Positions 50,087 through 60,102 of a DNA stretch of 64,000 nucleotides are shown piece by piece. The position numbers were made by a program, and so were the translations under genes. The stretch is from Cohnella terricola (GTDB lineage Bacteria > Bacillota > Bacilli > Paenibacillales > Paenibacillaceae). The notes under the pieces are model-generated. The model worked only from the letters and a program-made list of their open reading frames with translations. It was not told the DNA's origin and did no database searches. The stretch is taken from contig NZ_VNJJ01000002.1 in NCBI RefSeq assembly GCF_007786475.1, forward strand, positions 124,001 to 188,000. Direction: 5' to 3'. Position 1 is the first letter of the stretch, and each line of letters begins with the position of its first letter.

Positions 50087-50443
50087 ATGGATGAAAAAAC
50101 CAAATCCGAAGAATTGATTCAAGGGCTAATGCAGGAGCTTAGGCGCGGAACATTGATGATCAGCGTTCTAAGCCAGCTGAAGAAGCCGCAGTACGGGTAT
50201 TCACTCGTTACTGTACTGGCGGATCGGGGAGTAGATATCGATGCCGGCACATTGTATCCGCTGCTTCGCAGGCTGGAGAAGCAAGGCCTGCTCGCTAGCC
50301 AGTGGGACACCGACGAAGCTCGTCCGCGTAAATATTACCTGCTAAGCGAGCTGGGCAAAGATGTGTACGACAGGTTATGTACCGAGTGGAAGAAGATGAC
50401 GAATATTATGGAGGGATTAATCGATGGCAGCGGTGAAGAATGA
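50087..50443 (+). CDS. PadR family transcriptional regulator
   Basis: A 118-residue regulator. The winged HTH RRGTLMISVLSQLKKPQYGY, DAGTLYPLLRRLEKQGLLAS and the wing DEARPRKYYLLSELG are diagnostic of PadR. The ATG at 50087 has AGGTGA upstream; a GTG at 50078 lies inside that site and is rejected. It overlaps the next gene by 20 bases. Confidence 0.93.
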   Translation: MDEKTKSEELIQGLMQELRRGTLMISVLSQLKKPQYGYSLVTVLADRGVDIDAGTLYPLLRRLEKQGLLASQWDTDEARPRKYYLLSELGKDVYDRLCTEWKKMTNIMEGLIDGSGEE

Positions 50444-51491
50444 TGCAGAACTGATCGACCGTTATGTTTATGCGGTTACCAGTAGATTGCCTGCCGGACA
50501 GCGGGCGGATATTGAGCGTGAACTTCACGGACTGATCGAGGATATGCGAGAAGAACGGTCGCAAGGCAGAGAAGATCATGCAACCCTTACAGTAGAAGTA
50601 CTAACGGAGCTTGGTCATCCCGGGAAACTGGCGGCGCAATATCGCGAGACAAAAAGATACTTGATCGGTCCGGAGTTGTTCGATAGGTACTGGGTTGTTC
50701 TAAAGGTCGTTGGAATCTTGTCGTTAATCGGCGTTACGATTGCATTTGGAATTCAACTCATTCTGGATCAGTCCAGCACGGAACAACTAATTGTCAATTT
50801 TATAGGTTCGTTGTTTGAGGTAGGCGTTTATACGGTGGCTTGGGTGACTATCGTTTTCGCAATAATGGAGTACACCGGCGTGAAAGCTGCCGATATCGGT
50901 CGAAAGAAAAAAGGTGCCTGGCACCCTTCGGAATTGCCCTCTATTCCGGACAACGGAGCGCGAATTCGAATATCCGGTTCAATCGTGTCGATGATGTTCT
51001 ACATTTTCTTTTTCGTGATTTTCGTCTATTCCAACCTGTTTGGCGTCTTTCTTCATGTTGGGTCTTCAGCATACACGTATATCCCATTTTGGAATCAGGA
51101 TATTGTCCACCAATTTTTTCCTTTCTTCTACGGTTTGCTAGCCTTGTTTATCTTGCGGGAAGCGATCAAGCTGTTCATCGGGCAATGGACGACGAAACTT
51201 GCGCTCTATACGCTCGCTGCGGATGCAGCTATATTCATTATTTACGTTTTCTTGTTGGCCGACCAGTCGATCTGGAATCCGAGCTTCATGAACGATTTGC
51301 TTGCGTCGGGAGCGGTTACGAGGAATGTAACAGCAAGTACTGATAGCTATACGACTGTTAGCCGGATATGGGATATCATTCAGGAGAGGGCGCTGCTCAT
51401 TATCGCACTGGTGATGGTTATCGAGAATGCGTCCAATTTCTATAGAGCGACCAAGAGCCACGTATCGACGAAGGAACGTGTGGCAGGCTGA
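50424..51491 (+). CDS. HAAS-domain membrane protein paired with PadR
   Basis: A 355-residue protein. The N-terminal 70 residues (LIDRYVYAVTSRLPAGQRAD, IERELHGLIEDMREERSQ, LTELGHPGKLAAQYR) form the helical HAAS domain that usually sits next to a PadR regulator. It is followed by about six membrane helices. PadR-HAAS pairs are thought to be membrane signal-transducing units. The start overlaps padR by 20 bases, showing tight coupling. Signal and output are unknown. Confidence 0.82.
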   Translation: MAAVKNDAELIDRYVYAVTSRLPAGQRADIERELHGLIEDMREERSQGREDHATLTVEVLTELGHPGKLAAQYRETKRYLIGPELFDRYWVVLKVVGILSLIGVTIAFGIQLILDQSSTEQLIVNFIGSLFEVGVYTVAWVTIVFAIMEYTGVKAADIGRKKKGAWHPSELPSIPDNGARIRISGSIVSMMFYIFFFVIFVYSNLFGVFLHVGSSAYTYIPFWNQDIVHQFFPFFYGLLALFILREAIKLFIGQWTTKLALYTLAADAAIFIIYVFLLADQSIWNPSFMNDLLASGAVTRNVTASTDSYTTVSRIWDIIQERALLIIALVMVIENASNFYRATKSHVSTKERVAG

Positions 51492-51555
51492 TTCCTAGGG
51501 AGTAAAAAGAGGCTGAAACCACCGAGTGCATTGCCATCAACCTCACGCATAACCT

Positions 51556-51590
51556 AAAGAAACTCCGACCTGACTGGGTCGGATTTTCTT
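51556..51590 (+). terminator. Terminator of the PadR-HAAS operon
   Basis: AAGAAACTCCGACC pairs with GGTCGGATTTTCTT around TGACTG. Similar in sequence to the terminator at 49978-50019. Confidence 0.8.
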
Positions 51591-51682
51591 GTTGCATCGA
51601 GTTTTTGGAATTTTGTAAAATGGAAAAAAATGATATAATTATGTTGATTTTTTTCATTAATCGTTTGGGAAACGGGTGGGAA

Positions 51683-52942
51683 ATGACAAAGAATCTGTTC
51701 TTAGATTTTCTTGATATTTTATTCCCGATTTTGCTTTATCAATTTGTTTTGCTTACCAAATCTTCAATAAAAAGATCATCTATAACGAACCAAATCTTGC
51801 TTGGCCTATTGTGCGGAACAGCAATCCTATTATCCATGGTGCTGCCTAGCGTGATTGAAAATGACTTTAATGACGATCTAAGAAACATCCCGCTGATTGT
51901 TTCCTTATTGTATGGGGGATTCATTAGCGGAGTTGTTTCTTTTGTTTGCTTAGCCTTATGTCGATTATTTATTGAAGTTGACGGTTCTTTTGCTCAGGTT
52001 GCGGCAGCAGCAATTGTTTTTGTTGTGGCCTCCTGTTTTAACCCTCGTTTTCTAAAAAGAAAACCTGCAAATCGGATAATCATCACGATATGCCTGCTGA
52101 TTTTTTCATGGCTAACGTCATTGCTTTCCGCGATCTACTTGAACCAGGCCAACGAATTTACTGATCTCATGATCGTGCAAGTAAGTCTTATTCAACTTGC
52201 CGCAATGATGATGACTGTCTTTTTAATGGAAGTAACCCTGAAGACAACCACCATGCAAGAGCACCTTTTACATACAGAAAAGCTAAGTCTAGCAAGTCAT
52301 TTGGCTTCTTCGGTAGCTCACGAGCTTCGTACGCCGCTAACCGTTATCAAAGGGTTTATCCAATTGTCATTAAAAAACTCGGAGGGGAAAACCAAAGCGT
52401 ACTTGGAGAATGCCAAATCCGAACTTAATCGTGTGGAGTACACTTTAAGCGATTTCTTAAACTATGCAAAGCCGCAGCTTGAGCATATTGAAGATTTCGC
52501 CATTTCGGATATGTTTAATCAAATGATGGAACCTATTTATCAATTATCGCAAATGAAAGATGTACGATTGGAAATACACTCCGATGACGATCTATGGATT
52601 AGAGTAGACCGGCTAAAGTTCGTTCAAGCCATTACAAACATTGCGAAAAATGCGATAGAAGCCTCCAACTCGCATTCTGGTACCGTTTCAATACAAGCAT
52701 TTAAAGGGAGCGACTCCGATGTGTGTATTAAAATTATCGACAATGGGTGCGGAATGTCGGAGGATGAATTGGACAAACTCGGAACCCCCTTCTATTCAAC
52801 CCAAAACAATGGAACCGGACTCGGATTAATGGTCTCTTTTAAGATTATTAAAGCATTTAACGGGAAAATCGAATATAAAAGTAAAAAGGGCAAAGGAACG
52901 GAAGCTCTAATATGGTTGCCGTCCATAAATCAAGTGTCATAA
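51683..52942 (+). CDS. Sporulation-kinase-like sensor histidine kinase with LytS-type 5TM sensor
   Basis: About 419 residues. The N-terminal membrane part with DDLRNIPLIVSLLYGGFISG is the 5TM-5TMR_LYT sensor. Then HisKA with ASSVAHELRTPLTVIKGFIQ, and an ATPase with NIAKNAIEAS, DNGCGMSEDELDKLGTPFYS and GTGLGLMVSFKIIKAF. The YSTxxNGTGLGLMVSF block is typical of KinB/KinE-like sporulation kinases. I chose the ATG at 51683 after GGTGGG; the open frame starts at 51605. No response regulator adjoins it, as for orphan phosphorelay kinases. Its end overlaps the convergent kinase gene by 13 bases. Confidence 0.85.
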   Translation: MTKNLFLDFLDILFPILLYQFVLLTKSSIKRSSITNQILLGLLCGTAILLSMVLPSVIENDFNDDLRNIPLIVSLLYGGFISGVVSFVCLALCRLFIEVDGSFAQVAAAAIVFVVASCFNPRFLKRKPANRIIITICLLIFSWLTSLLSAIYLNQANEFTDLMIVQVSLIQLAAMMMTVFLMEVTLKTTTMQEHLLHTEKLSLASHLASSVAHELRTPLTVIKGFIQLSLKNSEGKTKAYLENAKSELNRVEYTLSDFLNYAKPQLEHIEDFAISDMFNQMMEPIYQLSQMKDVRLEIHSDDDLWIRVDRLKFVQAITNIAKNAIEASNSHSGTVSIQAFKGSDSDVCIKIIDNGCGMSEDELDKLGTPFYSTQNNGTGLGLMVSFKIIKAFNGKIEYKSKKGKGTEALIWLPSINQVS

Positions 52943-54746
52943 CCATTAAGAGAGGGAATCTTAACGCGTACTGTCGTTCCATAACCTATCCGGCTTTCTA
53001 TTTGCACCCCATAATCTTCTCCAAATAGCAGCTTTATTCTATTATTAATATTGGAAAGACCGATACTTTTCCCGGCGGCGCTGTTTTCCGTTTTCTCCGA
53101 ATATTCCCTGTTCAGTTTCGCTTTAATGGTCTCAAGCTCATCCTTGCCTATCCCTCTTCCGGAATCCGACACTTGAAAGATTACATCGCCGTTCTCGTCT
53201 ATACTCCCGTTCACACGAAGATGTCCTCCTGCATCCAACCTTTCGAGACCATGATACACTGAATTTTCAACAATGGGCTGCAAAATCATTTTAGGCGTTT
53301 TCATTTCCAATATCGTTTCATCCACATTTACTTCCATAGAAAACTTGTCTTCGTATCGAATGGAAATAATATTCATATAGGCCTTAATACTTTCAATTTC
53401 TTCACTTATCAGAACTAGATCGTCGGTTTTAATGCTGTATCGAAAAATCTTGGACATACATGAAGTGATCTGCGCGATTTCCTTGCTTCCGTATTCAAGT
53501 CCGATACTGCTTATGCAATTTAATGTATTATAAAGGAAATGCGGATTGATTTGATTCTGCAAGGCGGAAAATTCAGCCTGCTTTTTGCTCAGTTCCGACT
53601 CATATAACCGAGCCTGCGTGTTGAACATGTTTCGTGTCATCTCTTCCATCTTGTCGATCATGCTGTTTATCGCATAAGCCAAAACGCCAATCTCGTTTGT
53701 CGAGCGCACCTTTACTCGATAGCCTATATCTCTTTCGCCGATTTTTCTCATATCCGCCACAAGCCCCATAACAGGCCGCGTGAGATTATTCATCAAAAAA
53801 TACCCCAAAATAATCAAGCTTAGAATGATGCCGATTCCTGCTATTATACTTATACTTTTTAACGCATTCATGTCCGTCGTCAATTCATGCACCGGAATGA
53901 AGCTTACGATGCTCCACCCTTCCGCCTGTTCCAAGTCCTTTTTGTGAACGATTACGTCCTCTCCGTTTATTTTGGTTTTTAGCCCATCGGTCAAACTATT
54001 GCTGTCTAGGGAATGGATATCCTCAAATAAAAAGTCTCGGTCATTCTCGCTATTCGATGCAATGACCTCATTTCGGCTGTTCAGAATATATAGAGTGGAG
54101 TTAGGCGTCAGTTCCGTATTCTCGACAAGTTCTTGCATCTTTTCCATATTGACCATAACCGAAAGATAACCTGTTTTTTGAGAAAAATGGACCCCGCCGA
54201 TCGATTCGATAATGGGTGCTATATAAAAGAAATTTTCTCTTCCTGTTTTTTCGTCTTTTAATATTTTTGTAAACGTTCCTTTATTCACAGGTTCGCTTTC
54301 ATTTTTGTATGCACTGATAAATTCATCGTATTGTTTTAAAAAAAAACATCTCCATTGGCGTAAGCTAAACTGCTAACTCGTCTTTCCTGATTATCGTTAA
54401 TAACAATTCCGTTCACATAGGAATTAAAGGACCTCATATATTCCATTAGATCGATGACATATGGGCCTAAATCAAAACCCCTCTTATAGTCGTCATCTTC
54501 AATGGTAAATTCTTGTATCTTTTTATTATTAGCGACTATGCTCGTACTGACTTTGATATCGTTAAAAACGGAATCTATTTTTTGGCGCGTTTGTTCGATT
54601 ATTGTATTTCCGTAATTGGCGGCTCTTTTCTGAGTCAGATTATAAAAGCTGTAATAAAAGAAAAATTCCATTGCCGTAAATAAAATAATCGCAATCAAAA
54701 AGATCAGCAAGATCTGATGTTTAAGTTTCACTCTGCTAATTTGCAC
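52930..54746 (-). pseudogene. Sensor histidine kinase, YesM family, frameshifted at a nine-T run
   Basis: Two open frames, 54764-54336 and 54288-52930, together encode one YesM kinase. The upstream frame (MQISRVKLKHQILLIFLIAI, membrane helix, start of the sensor) ends at TAA right after GAT-G followed by nine T (A run at 54338-54346 on the plus strand). One extra T restores reading into LKQYDEFISAYKNESEPVNK and the rest: sensor domain, second helix (IIAGIGIILSLIILGYFLM), HAMP, INPHFLYNTLNCISSIGLEY, and ATPase with LQPIVENSVYHGLE. The corrected length of about 605 fits the family. It may be a true mutation, a phase-variable or slippage-read gene, or a sequencing error. The probable start is GTG 54746 behind GGAG, inside the end of the response regulator gene. 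Confidence 0.8.
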
Positions 54747-56196
54747 ATGCCTCACTCCGATCAACTTTTCTGAATCTCGTAGGCGTTATCCCGCATTGTT
54801 TCTTGAATACTTTATTGAAATAATAGTAATCCATAAATCCAACTTTTATCGCGACTTCTTCAATGGACAATGTCGTGTTTTTCAAAAGCTCGCCGGCTTT
54901 TTTTATCCTCAAATCGGTGATATATTCCGAAAAGGTTTTGCCCAAATTTTTTTTGAATAATTGGCAGCAGTACACTTGGTTAATAAAAAATTTTGCGGAT
55001 AAATCTTTAAGATAGAGCTTGTTATGAAAATGAGTATCTATGTATTTTACCATCTGAATAAAGTAAGAGTTAATATTCCCTTCATGAATATGCTGATTGT
55101 TCAGCTCCTTGATGTAGATAAATACATCATGTAAAAAACCGCATAATGAATCAAAGTTTTCAAAGCGCTCCTTCAGTTCGGAGTAATTCAGGAAATCCAG
55201 TTCCATGTCCTTCAGTTCTTCGTAAAATGTGCCCAGCAGTACGCTGACCACTTGATTCCATAAATAAACTACCTCGCCCATGCCCAGATCATGATGCTTG
55301 AAAAAATCGACGAATCCATTAATAACTTCATCCATTTCCTCAAACTTCTTCTCTTGAATAATCGAAGAGATCTCATCAATTAACGGCTTGATGCGGCTTA
55401 GCTTTTGCTCATACCTAAATATACCTTTTTCTTCATAGAGGAATACTTTTGACGCTGCGATATCAGCTTCCTTGATCAGCTTCGAAATATGGTCGATATG
55501 ATTAGAAATACTGCTGATTCCTACCGCTTTTATATCCGGACTCGCAAAAGCCGCACTATCAATCCGATCAATCCCATCCGATTCTTTTTCGCTCCTGAGA
55601 ATATACAGTTTTTTTCTTGATCCTAATTCAACTTCCAACGTATTTTCCATATCCAATAGTTTTGTTTCGCTGCAATTGTTTTTCTCGCTGTTCGAATAAA
55701 TAATAAGCACGCGATAATAATCGTTAGATGAACGATCGAAAAGTGGAGTTAATCTCTTTAATTCATTTTTATCCGTTGAGGTTAACGCCTCTAAGATTAC
55801 GTTATTTCTCATACTTCTCTTCTGAGAAAAATGCAATGCCAGCTTTTCGATTAATGGATCTGCCATTTCAATATCTATAGGTTTTAGGAAATAATCCAGC
55901 GCTCCATATCTTAAGGCCTCCTGCGCATAAGCAAATTCGGAGAAACCGCTTACAATTACAAACTCAACATCCAACCCCTTTTTTTTCGTCATCCCGATCA
56001 GGTCAAGGCCGGAAATTTCAGGCATTCTAATATCCGTAAAAACCAGGTCCGGACTCTCCTCGCATATAAAATCAAATGCCTTATGGGCGCTTGTAAATTG
56101 ACCCGTTATTTCGAACCCGTATTTATTCCAGTCAAATGCATTGCGTATTCCTTTTATTGCCCAGGGTTCATCATCTACAATAATAACACGATACAT
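54736..56196 (-). CDS. Response regulator, YesN-type with AraC DNA-binding domain
   Basis: A 486-residue regulator. Receiver domain residues 1-120: VIIVDDEPWAIKGIRNAFDW, phospho-Asp in DLVFTDIRMPEISG, LDYFLKPIDIE. A long helical linker follows, then the AraC-type HTH pair: LYLKDLSAKFFINQVYCCQL, and LSIEEVAIKVGFMDYYYFNK with CGITPTRFRK at the end. It is the partner of the frameshifted kinase, whose start overlaps its stop, and would activate the adjacent Lpl-type importer. Confidence 0.93.
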   Translation of the reverse strand: MYRVIIVDDEPWAIKGIRNAFDWNKYGFEITGQFTSAHKAFDFICEESPDLVFTDIRMPEISGLDLIGMTKKKGLDVEFVIVSGFSEFAYAQEALRYGALDYFLKPIDIEMADPLIEKLALHFSQKRSMRNNVILEALTSTDKNELKRLTPLFDRSSNDYYRVLIIYSNSEKNNCSETKLLDMENTLEVELGSRKKLYILRSEKESDGIDRIDSAAFASPDIKAVGISSISNHIDHISKLIKEADIAASKVFLYEEKGIFRYEQKLSRIKPLIDEISSIIQEKKFEEMDEVINGFVDFFKHHDLGMGEVVYLWNQVVSVLLGTFYEELKDMELDFLNYSELKERFENFDSLCGFLHDVFIYIKELNNQHIHEGNINSYFIQMVKYIDTHFHNKLYLKDLSAKFFINQVYCCQLFKKNLGKTFSEYITDLRIKKAGELLKNTTLSIEEVAIKVGFMDYYYFNKVFKKQCGITPTRFRKVDRSEACAN

Positions 56197-56219
56197 AAGT
56201 ACCCCCTTGAAACTCTTAA

Positions 56220-56259
56220 ATTCATATAAGCCGCTGATCCGTCAACGGCCTATATGAAT
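56220..56259 (-). terminator. Long hairpin between binding-protein and regulator genes
   Basis: Arms ATTCATATA (56220-56228) and TATATGAAT (56251-56259) with inner GCCG/CGGC pairing. There is no strong U tract. In an operon this position suggests partial termination or RNA stabilisation, giving more binding protein than regulator (inference). Confidence 0.55.
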
Positions 56260-56271
56260 GTACAATTTTTA

Positions 56272-57879
56272 TTATTTATTCGCTTGCATAGCTTCGTATA
56301 TCTTCACGTTTTCATCCATAACGGCCTTCCCGCCTGCTGCCATAAACTCTGTAACCATCTTATCATACAAATTGTCGAATTCGGATGGCTTGCAGGAAAT
56401 GAGCTTATCCGTCATTTGCTTGTTCATATCCTCAAGCGTTTTGCCAAACTTAATTTTGGACTCATTTGGCGTATCGAAGTAGTAGAGTGTGTAAGTGTCC
56501 GTAGTATTGATTTTGTACGATTGTTCTGCAACCTCTTCCAATCCCGGAGCCGATGCAGCTAAAGCTTTAATATTCTTCACAGGGTCGCCAAGCGACACGC
56601 CGTTTACAACCAAGGTATAATCCAGATTCATATAGCTGGTTTGCATATTGTCCCCTGTTTGGTTGATCACCTGAGGAATGCCGTTAACCACGTTGTGATT
56701 AACCCCTTCTTCCCCGTATTGCAGGAAGTATAATACTTCAGGGCTGGACATCCAGTCTAGATATTTAATGGCCAATTCCGCATTTTTACTGCTTTTAGGG
56801 ATGATGACATTTATTCCGTTTTCGTTGTACGCGATTTTCTTATACTTACCCTCGTAATTTGTAAATGTGTCAATCGGAACATAGTTTGCTTCGGGCACAT
56901 TCGCTTTTAAGGGCTCGCTGATTTTTTGCCTTAACGGATAGTCCCAGTTGGCACTGAAGAATCCGACTTTACCGTTTGTAACGTCGGCATCCACTTGCTG
57001 CGCTGTTTTATCCAGAGCAAAATCGGGGCTGATTAATTTCTCATTATAGAGCTTGTTGAGAAACTTAAGCGCTTCCTTGTTTCCAGGTTTTTGCCAACCC
57101 CAACTCTCAGCTGCTACGAATTCTTTCTCAGGTTGCTCCTCCCAGAATGACTCGGGTAAGTTTCCGGTGTTGTAGTTCATACCGGTTGTTGCCAATCCCC
57201 AAGGGATAACCCCATCGACGCCTCCGGGATTTTTATCTCTGAATGCAACTAAAGTATTATATAATTCATCGCGGGTAGTCGGGAGAGGCAACCCCAATTT
57301 ATCGAGCCAATCCTTTCTGATAAACATGCCATTCCAAGCCAGCGAAGTTCTCTTCGCGGGTATGGCCATCTGTTTCCCGTTATACTTGCCATACGAAAGA
57401 ACTTTCTCCCCTAGAAAATTCTTTAAGTCCTTACCGTGCTCCGCCAACAAATCATCCAATTGCATAATACCGTTCATTTTAGCGTATCTGTGTACGGTGT
57501 TGACGTCATAGGTAAATGAGATATCCGGCGCCTCGCCTGCCGCCATCAATACATTAAGCTTATCCACTTCCTGAGATCTCGGGACCGGAACGAATTTCAC
57601 AATTGCATTGTTCTGCTTTCCGAAATTGTCATTGATATATCTTGTCCATGTATTGTTGTTCATGTCCGGCTGTCCCTGAATGCCTCTGTCGAATATTTCA
57701 ACTGTTAGCGTAACCGGCGGACCTGAAGGCTTCTCCTCTTTCGCTGGCGTAGACGTTGAGGTTGAGGTTGAAGATGACGTGGGCTGGCTTTCTTTTGCAT
57801 TATTGCTTCCGCATGCTGCCAATGAACTTGTTAGTAACGTCAGAGCTGACAATACAACCAACATTTTTTTAATTTTCAT
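56272..57879 (-). CDS. Extracellular solute-binding lipoprotein (LplA/YtcQ type)
   Basis: A 535-residue lipoprotein: signal peptide, lipobox LAAC near residues 20-23, a Ser/Thr-rich linker (SSSTSTSTSTPAKEEKP), then the long family 1 binding domain (TLTVEIFDRGIQGQPDMNNN, FIRKDWLDKLGLPLPTTRDE). The length above 500 is typical of LplA/YtcQ proteins found with YesMN systems and used for plant or cell-wall oligosaccharides. Third gene of the AT-rich operon. Confidence 0.92.
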   Translation of the reverse strand: MKIKKMLVVLSALTLLTSSLAACGSNNAKESQPTSSSTSTSTSTPAKEEKPSGPPVTLTVEIFDRGIQGQPDMNNNTWTRYINDNFGKQNNAIVKFVPVPRSQEVDKLNVLMAAGEAPDISFTYDVNTVHRYAKMNGIMQLDDLLAEHGKDLKNFLGEKVLSYGKYNGKQMAIPAKRTSLAWNGMFIRKDWLDKLGLPLPTTRDELYNTLVAFRDKNPGGVDGVIPWGLATTGMNYNTGNLPESFWEEQPEKEFVAAESWGWQKPGNKEALKFLNKLYNEKLISPDFALDKTAQQVDADVTNGKVGFFSANWDYPLRQKISEPLKANVPEANYVPIDTFTNYEGKYKKIAYNENGINVIIPKSSKNAELAIKYLDWMSSPEVLYFLQYGEEGVNHNVVNGIPQVINQTGDNMQTSYMNLDYTLVVNGVSLGDPVKNIKALAASAPGLEEVAEQSYKINTTDTYTLYYFDTPNESKIKFGKTLEDMNKQMTDKLISCKPSEFDNLYDKMVTEFMAAGGKAVMDENVKIYEAMQANK

Positions 57880-58014
57880 ATTAACCCTTCCTTCATCGAT
57901 TAGTCACTTTGAAACCCCACTGCAATTCGCGTTAGCCTCACCGAAGTCGAGGCGCTTCTTTCCCTGCCGCTGCCTGATTTACAGAATATCAACCCCCTTC
58001 AAGCCAGTAAATGA

Positions 58015-58908
58015 TCACCCTTTAATTGCCCCCGTCATGACACCGTCAACAAAATATTTTTGAAGTTTAGGGTAAATCAGCAATATAGGGATTGTTGCAA
58101 ACATTACGCTTGCTGCCTTCAATGACTCAGGAACAATATAAGCCCCCATACTTCCTTCGCCTTGCTGGGAATCTAACTGCTGATTTGCCGTTATGATTTG
58201 GTACAGTTTTAATTGCATGGGATACAAGTTCTTATCGGTGATATAAAAAAGCGCATCCTGGAAACCATTCCATCTATCAACCGCGTAAAAGAGGCTTAAA
58301 GTTGCTATGGCAGGCAAAGATAACGGAAGAACAATGCGAAAAAGTATCCCTAGATCATTGCAGCCATCTATAGCTGCCGACTCTTCCAAGCTTTCCGGAA
58401 GCTCTGAAAAAAAGGTTTTTAGGATGATCATATTGAATACGCTCATAGCACCGGGCAAAATTAACCCCATCATGGTATTTGTCAATGCCAGTTCCTTTAC
58501 CAGCATGTAGCTCGGTATTAAACCTCCGCTAAAATACATGGTAAACACCATAATGGATAAGATCGTGTTTCTTCCTTTTAATCTTTTCTTTGTAAGCGGA
58601 TATGCCGCACATATCGTTAAAAACATACAAGCGAATGTAAATAGAATGGTAAGCACAATCGTGTAGCCTAGTGTATAAATCATCTCCATATCGTTTAAGA
58701 TCGTTTTATAGGTTTCGATTGTGAATTCGACCGGCCAAAGTGTAACCTTCTGAGAGATAATCGCATTATTCGAGCTTAGGGAAAGCGCAATCATATATAA
58801 GAATGGAACCAGACAAGTAATCGCTACGCCAGTAAGAATTAGGATAATCACGATATCAGCAACATTCGTTTTTCTTTTTCTGATCAACAGTCTCGCCCTC
58901 CTTACCAA
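58015..58908 (-). CDS. ABC transporter permease, LplC/YtcP type
   Basis: A 297-residue permease with six helices (IVIILILTGVAITCLVPFLY near the start), the EAA-loop PESLEESAAIDGCNDLGILF, and the typical end LQKYFVDGVMTGAIKG of the LplC/YtcP group. It overlaps the partner permease by seven bases. Between its stop and the binding protein start are 135 bases with no clear terminator. Confidence 0.92.
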   Translation of the reverse strand: MVRRARLLIRKRKTNVADIVIILILTGVAITCLVPFLYMIALSLSSNNAIISQKVTLWPVEFTIETYKTILNDMEMIYTLGYTIVLTILFTFACMFLTICAAYPLTKKRLKGRNTILSIMVFTMYFSGGLIPSYMLVKELALTNTMMGLILPGAMSVFNMIILKTFFSELPESLEESAAIDGCNDLGILFRIVLPLSLPAIATLSLFYAVDRWNGFQDALFYITDKNLYPMQLKLYQIITANQQLDSQQGEGSMGAYIVPESLKAASVMFATIPILLIYPKLQKYFVDGVMTGAIKG

Positions 58909-59858
58909 ATTCCTTGCTCGCCAATTTTTTTAGCTATATAATTTGCCGTTACCAAAAATACTAATCCTACGACAGACTGAAACAGTCCAACTGCCGTTGC
59001 CTGCGAAAAATCGCCAGACCCGATCCCTACACGGTATACAAATGTACTAATGACATCGGAGTTTTCGATTACTAGTGAGTTCCCCATAACGTAGGGTCGA
59101 TCAAACCCGATCGAGAGCATCTTTCCTATTTGTAAGATAAGCAAAATAATAATTGTAGGCTTAATTCCTGGCAAAGTAATATGCCATATTTTACGAAGTC
59201 TGCTGCTCCCATCAATGTCCGCTGCCTCGTATAGCTCCCTATTGATTCCGGTTATTGCCGCTAAATATAGGATGGTGCCCCATCCTGCATTTTGCCAAAT
59301 CCCAACAAGGACATACATGATCAGCCAGTTCGTTTTATCAGAGAGAAACTCAATTTTGCCTAAACCAAGATCGTTTAGAACGGTATTCACCATGCCATTC
59401 GCGGAAAATAGCAGAAATACCATCCCTCCGATAATGATCCAGGACAAAAAGTGCGGCAAGTACAGAACAGCTTGGGTTATTTTTTTAAATCTCTTAAATT
59501 GGATTTCATACAGCAAAATGGCCAGTATGATGGGTGCCGGGAAACCCGCTATTAAATCCAGAAAGTTCAAAACAAGTGTATTCGTCAGAGCTCGGTAAAA
59601 ACTATTTTGTTCAAAAATGAATTTGAAGACATCAAGCCCCACCCATTCGCTGCCGCTGATTCCTTGAAAGATGTTGTAATCCTGAAACGCCATTAAAATT
59701 CCATAGATTGGAGCATATTTAAATATGAACATATACGCCATTGGCAGCAGTAAGAGTAAATATAGCAGATAATCTCTCTTTATCGCTTGTATGAAATTGT
59801 TCTTTCGGGTTTTTCTGTTGATTGTGGCATTTGCTTCGATGTCTAAAACCGCTTTCAT
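58902..59858 (-). CDS. ABC transporter permease, LplB/YteP type
   Basis: About 318 residues, six helices; KRDYLLYLLLLLPMAYMFIF and YAPIYGILMAFQDYNIFQGI are hallmark LplB/YteP segments, and the EAA-loop is NRELYEAADIDGSSRLRKIW. The ATG at 59858 is nine bases after AGAGGG, whereas the upstream ATG at 59867 directly abuts it. First gene of the importer operon; no ATPase is encoded. Confidence 0.92.
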   Translation of the reverse strand: MKAVLDIEANATINRKTRKNNFIQAIKRDYLLYLLLLLPMAYMFIFKYAPIYGILMAFQDYNIFQGISGSEWVGLDVFKFIFEQNSFYRALTNTLVLNFLDLIAGFPAPIILAILLYEIQFKRFKKITQAVLYLPHFLSWIIIGGMVFLLFSANGMVNTVLNDLGLGKIEFLSDKTNWLIMYVLVGIWQNAGWGTILYLAAITGINRELYEAADIDGSSRLRKIWHITLPGIKPTIIILLILQIGKMLSIGFDRPYVMGNSLVIENSDVISTFVYRVGIGSGDFSQATAVGLFQSVVGLVFLVTANYIAKKIGEQGIW

Positions 59859-60020
59859 TTTTATCATCCCTCTTTTGCGTAAGTTCTAACTCAACACCTG
59901 TCTGTAGAAATGTTGGCGCTGCAGCTCTGAGCGGCGATGTCATGTCATTAATGATACTCTCAACCGAAATTAATAAAATGGAATTAATTAAATGAATTTT
60001 GTACTATTTTTAATTTCATT

Positions 60021-60046
60021 GACTAATTAATCCTATGGGATTAGTA
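60021..60046 (+). promoter_or_regulatory. Promoter region with palindrome before the M20 gene
   Basis: A -35-like TTGACT near 60019-60024 precedes an inverted repeat with arms TAATCC (60028-60033) and GGATTA (60038-60043) and a TAGTAT/TATAAA box. Likely the promoter and a regulator site for the M20 gene; which regulator is unknown. Confidence 0.45.
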
Positions 60047-60102
60047 TAAATTATACAGTGGCGAAGGATGAAATAAATGACAACAGAAAGGTGAGATTAT
60101 CT

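Noticed and set aside
54336..54764. Stand-alone 142-residue membrane protein gene
   Set aside because: It is the N-terminal part of the adjacent YesM kinase, separated only by a one-base shift in a nine-T run.
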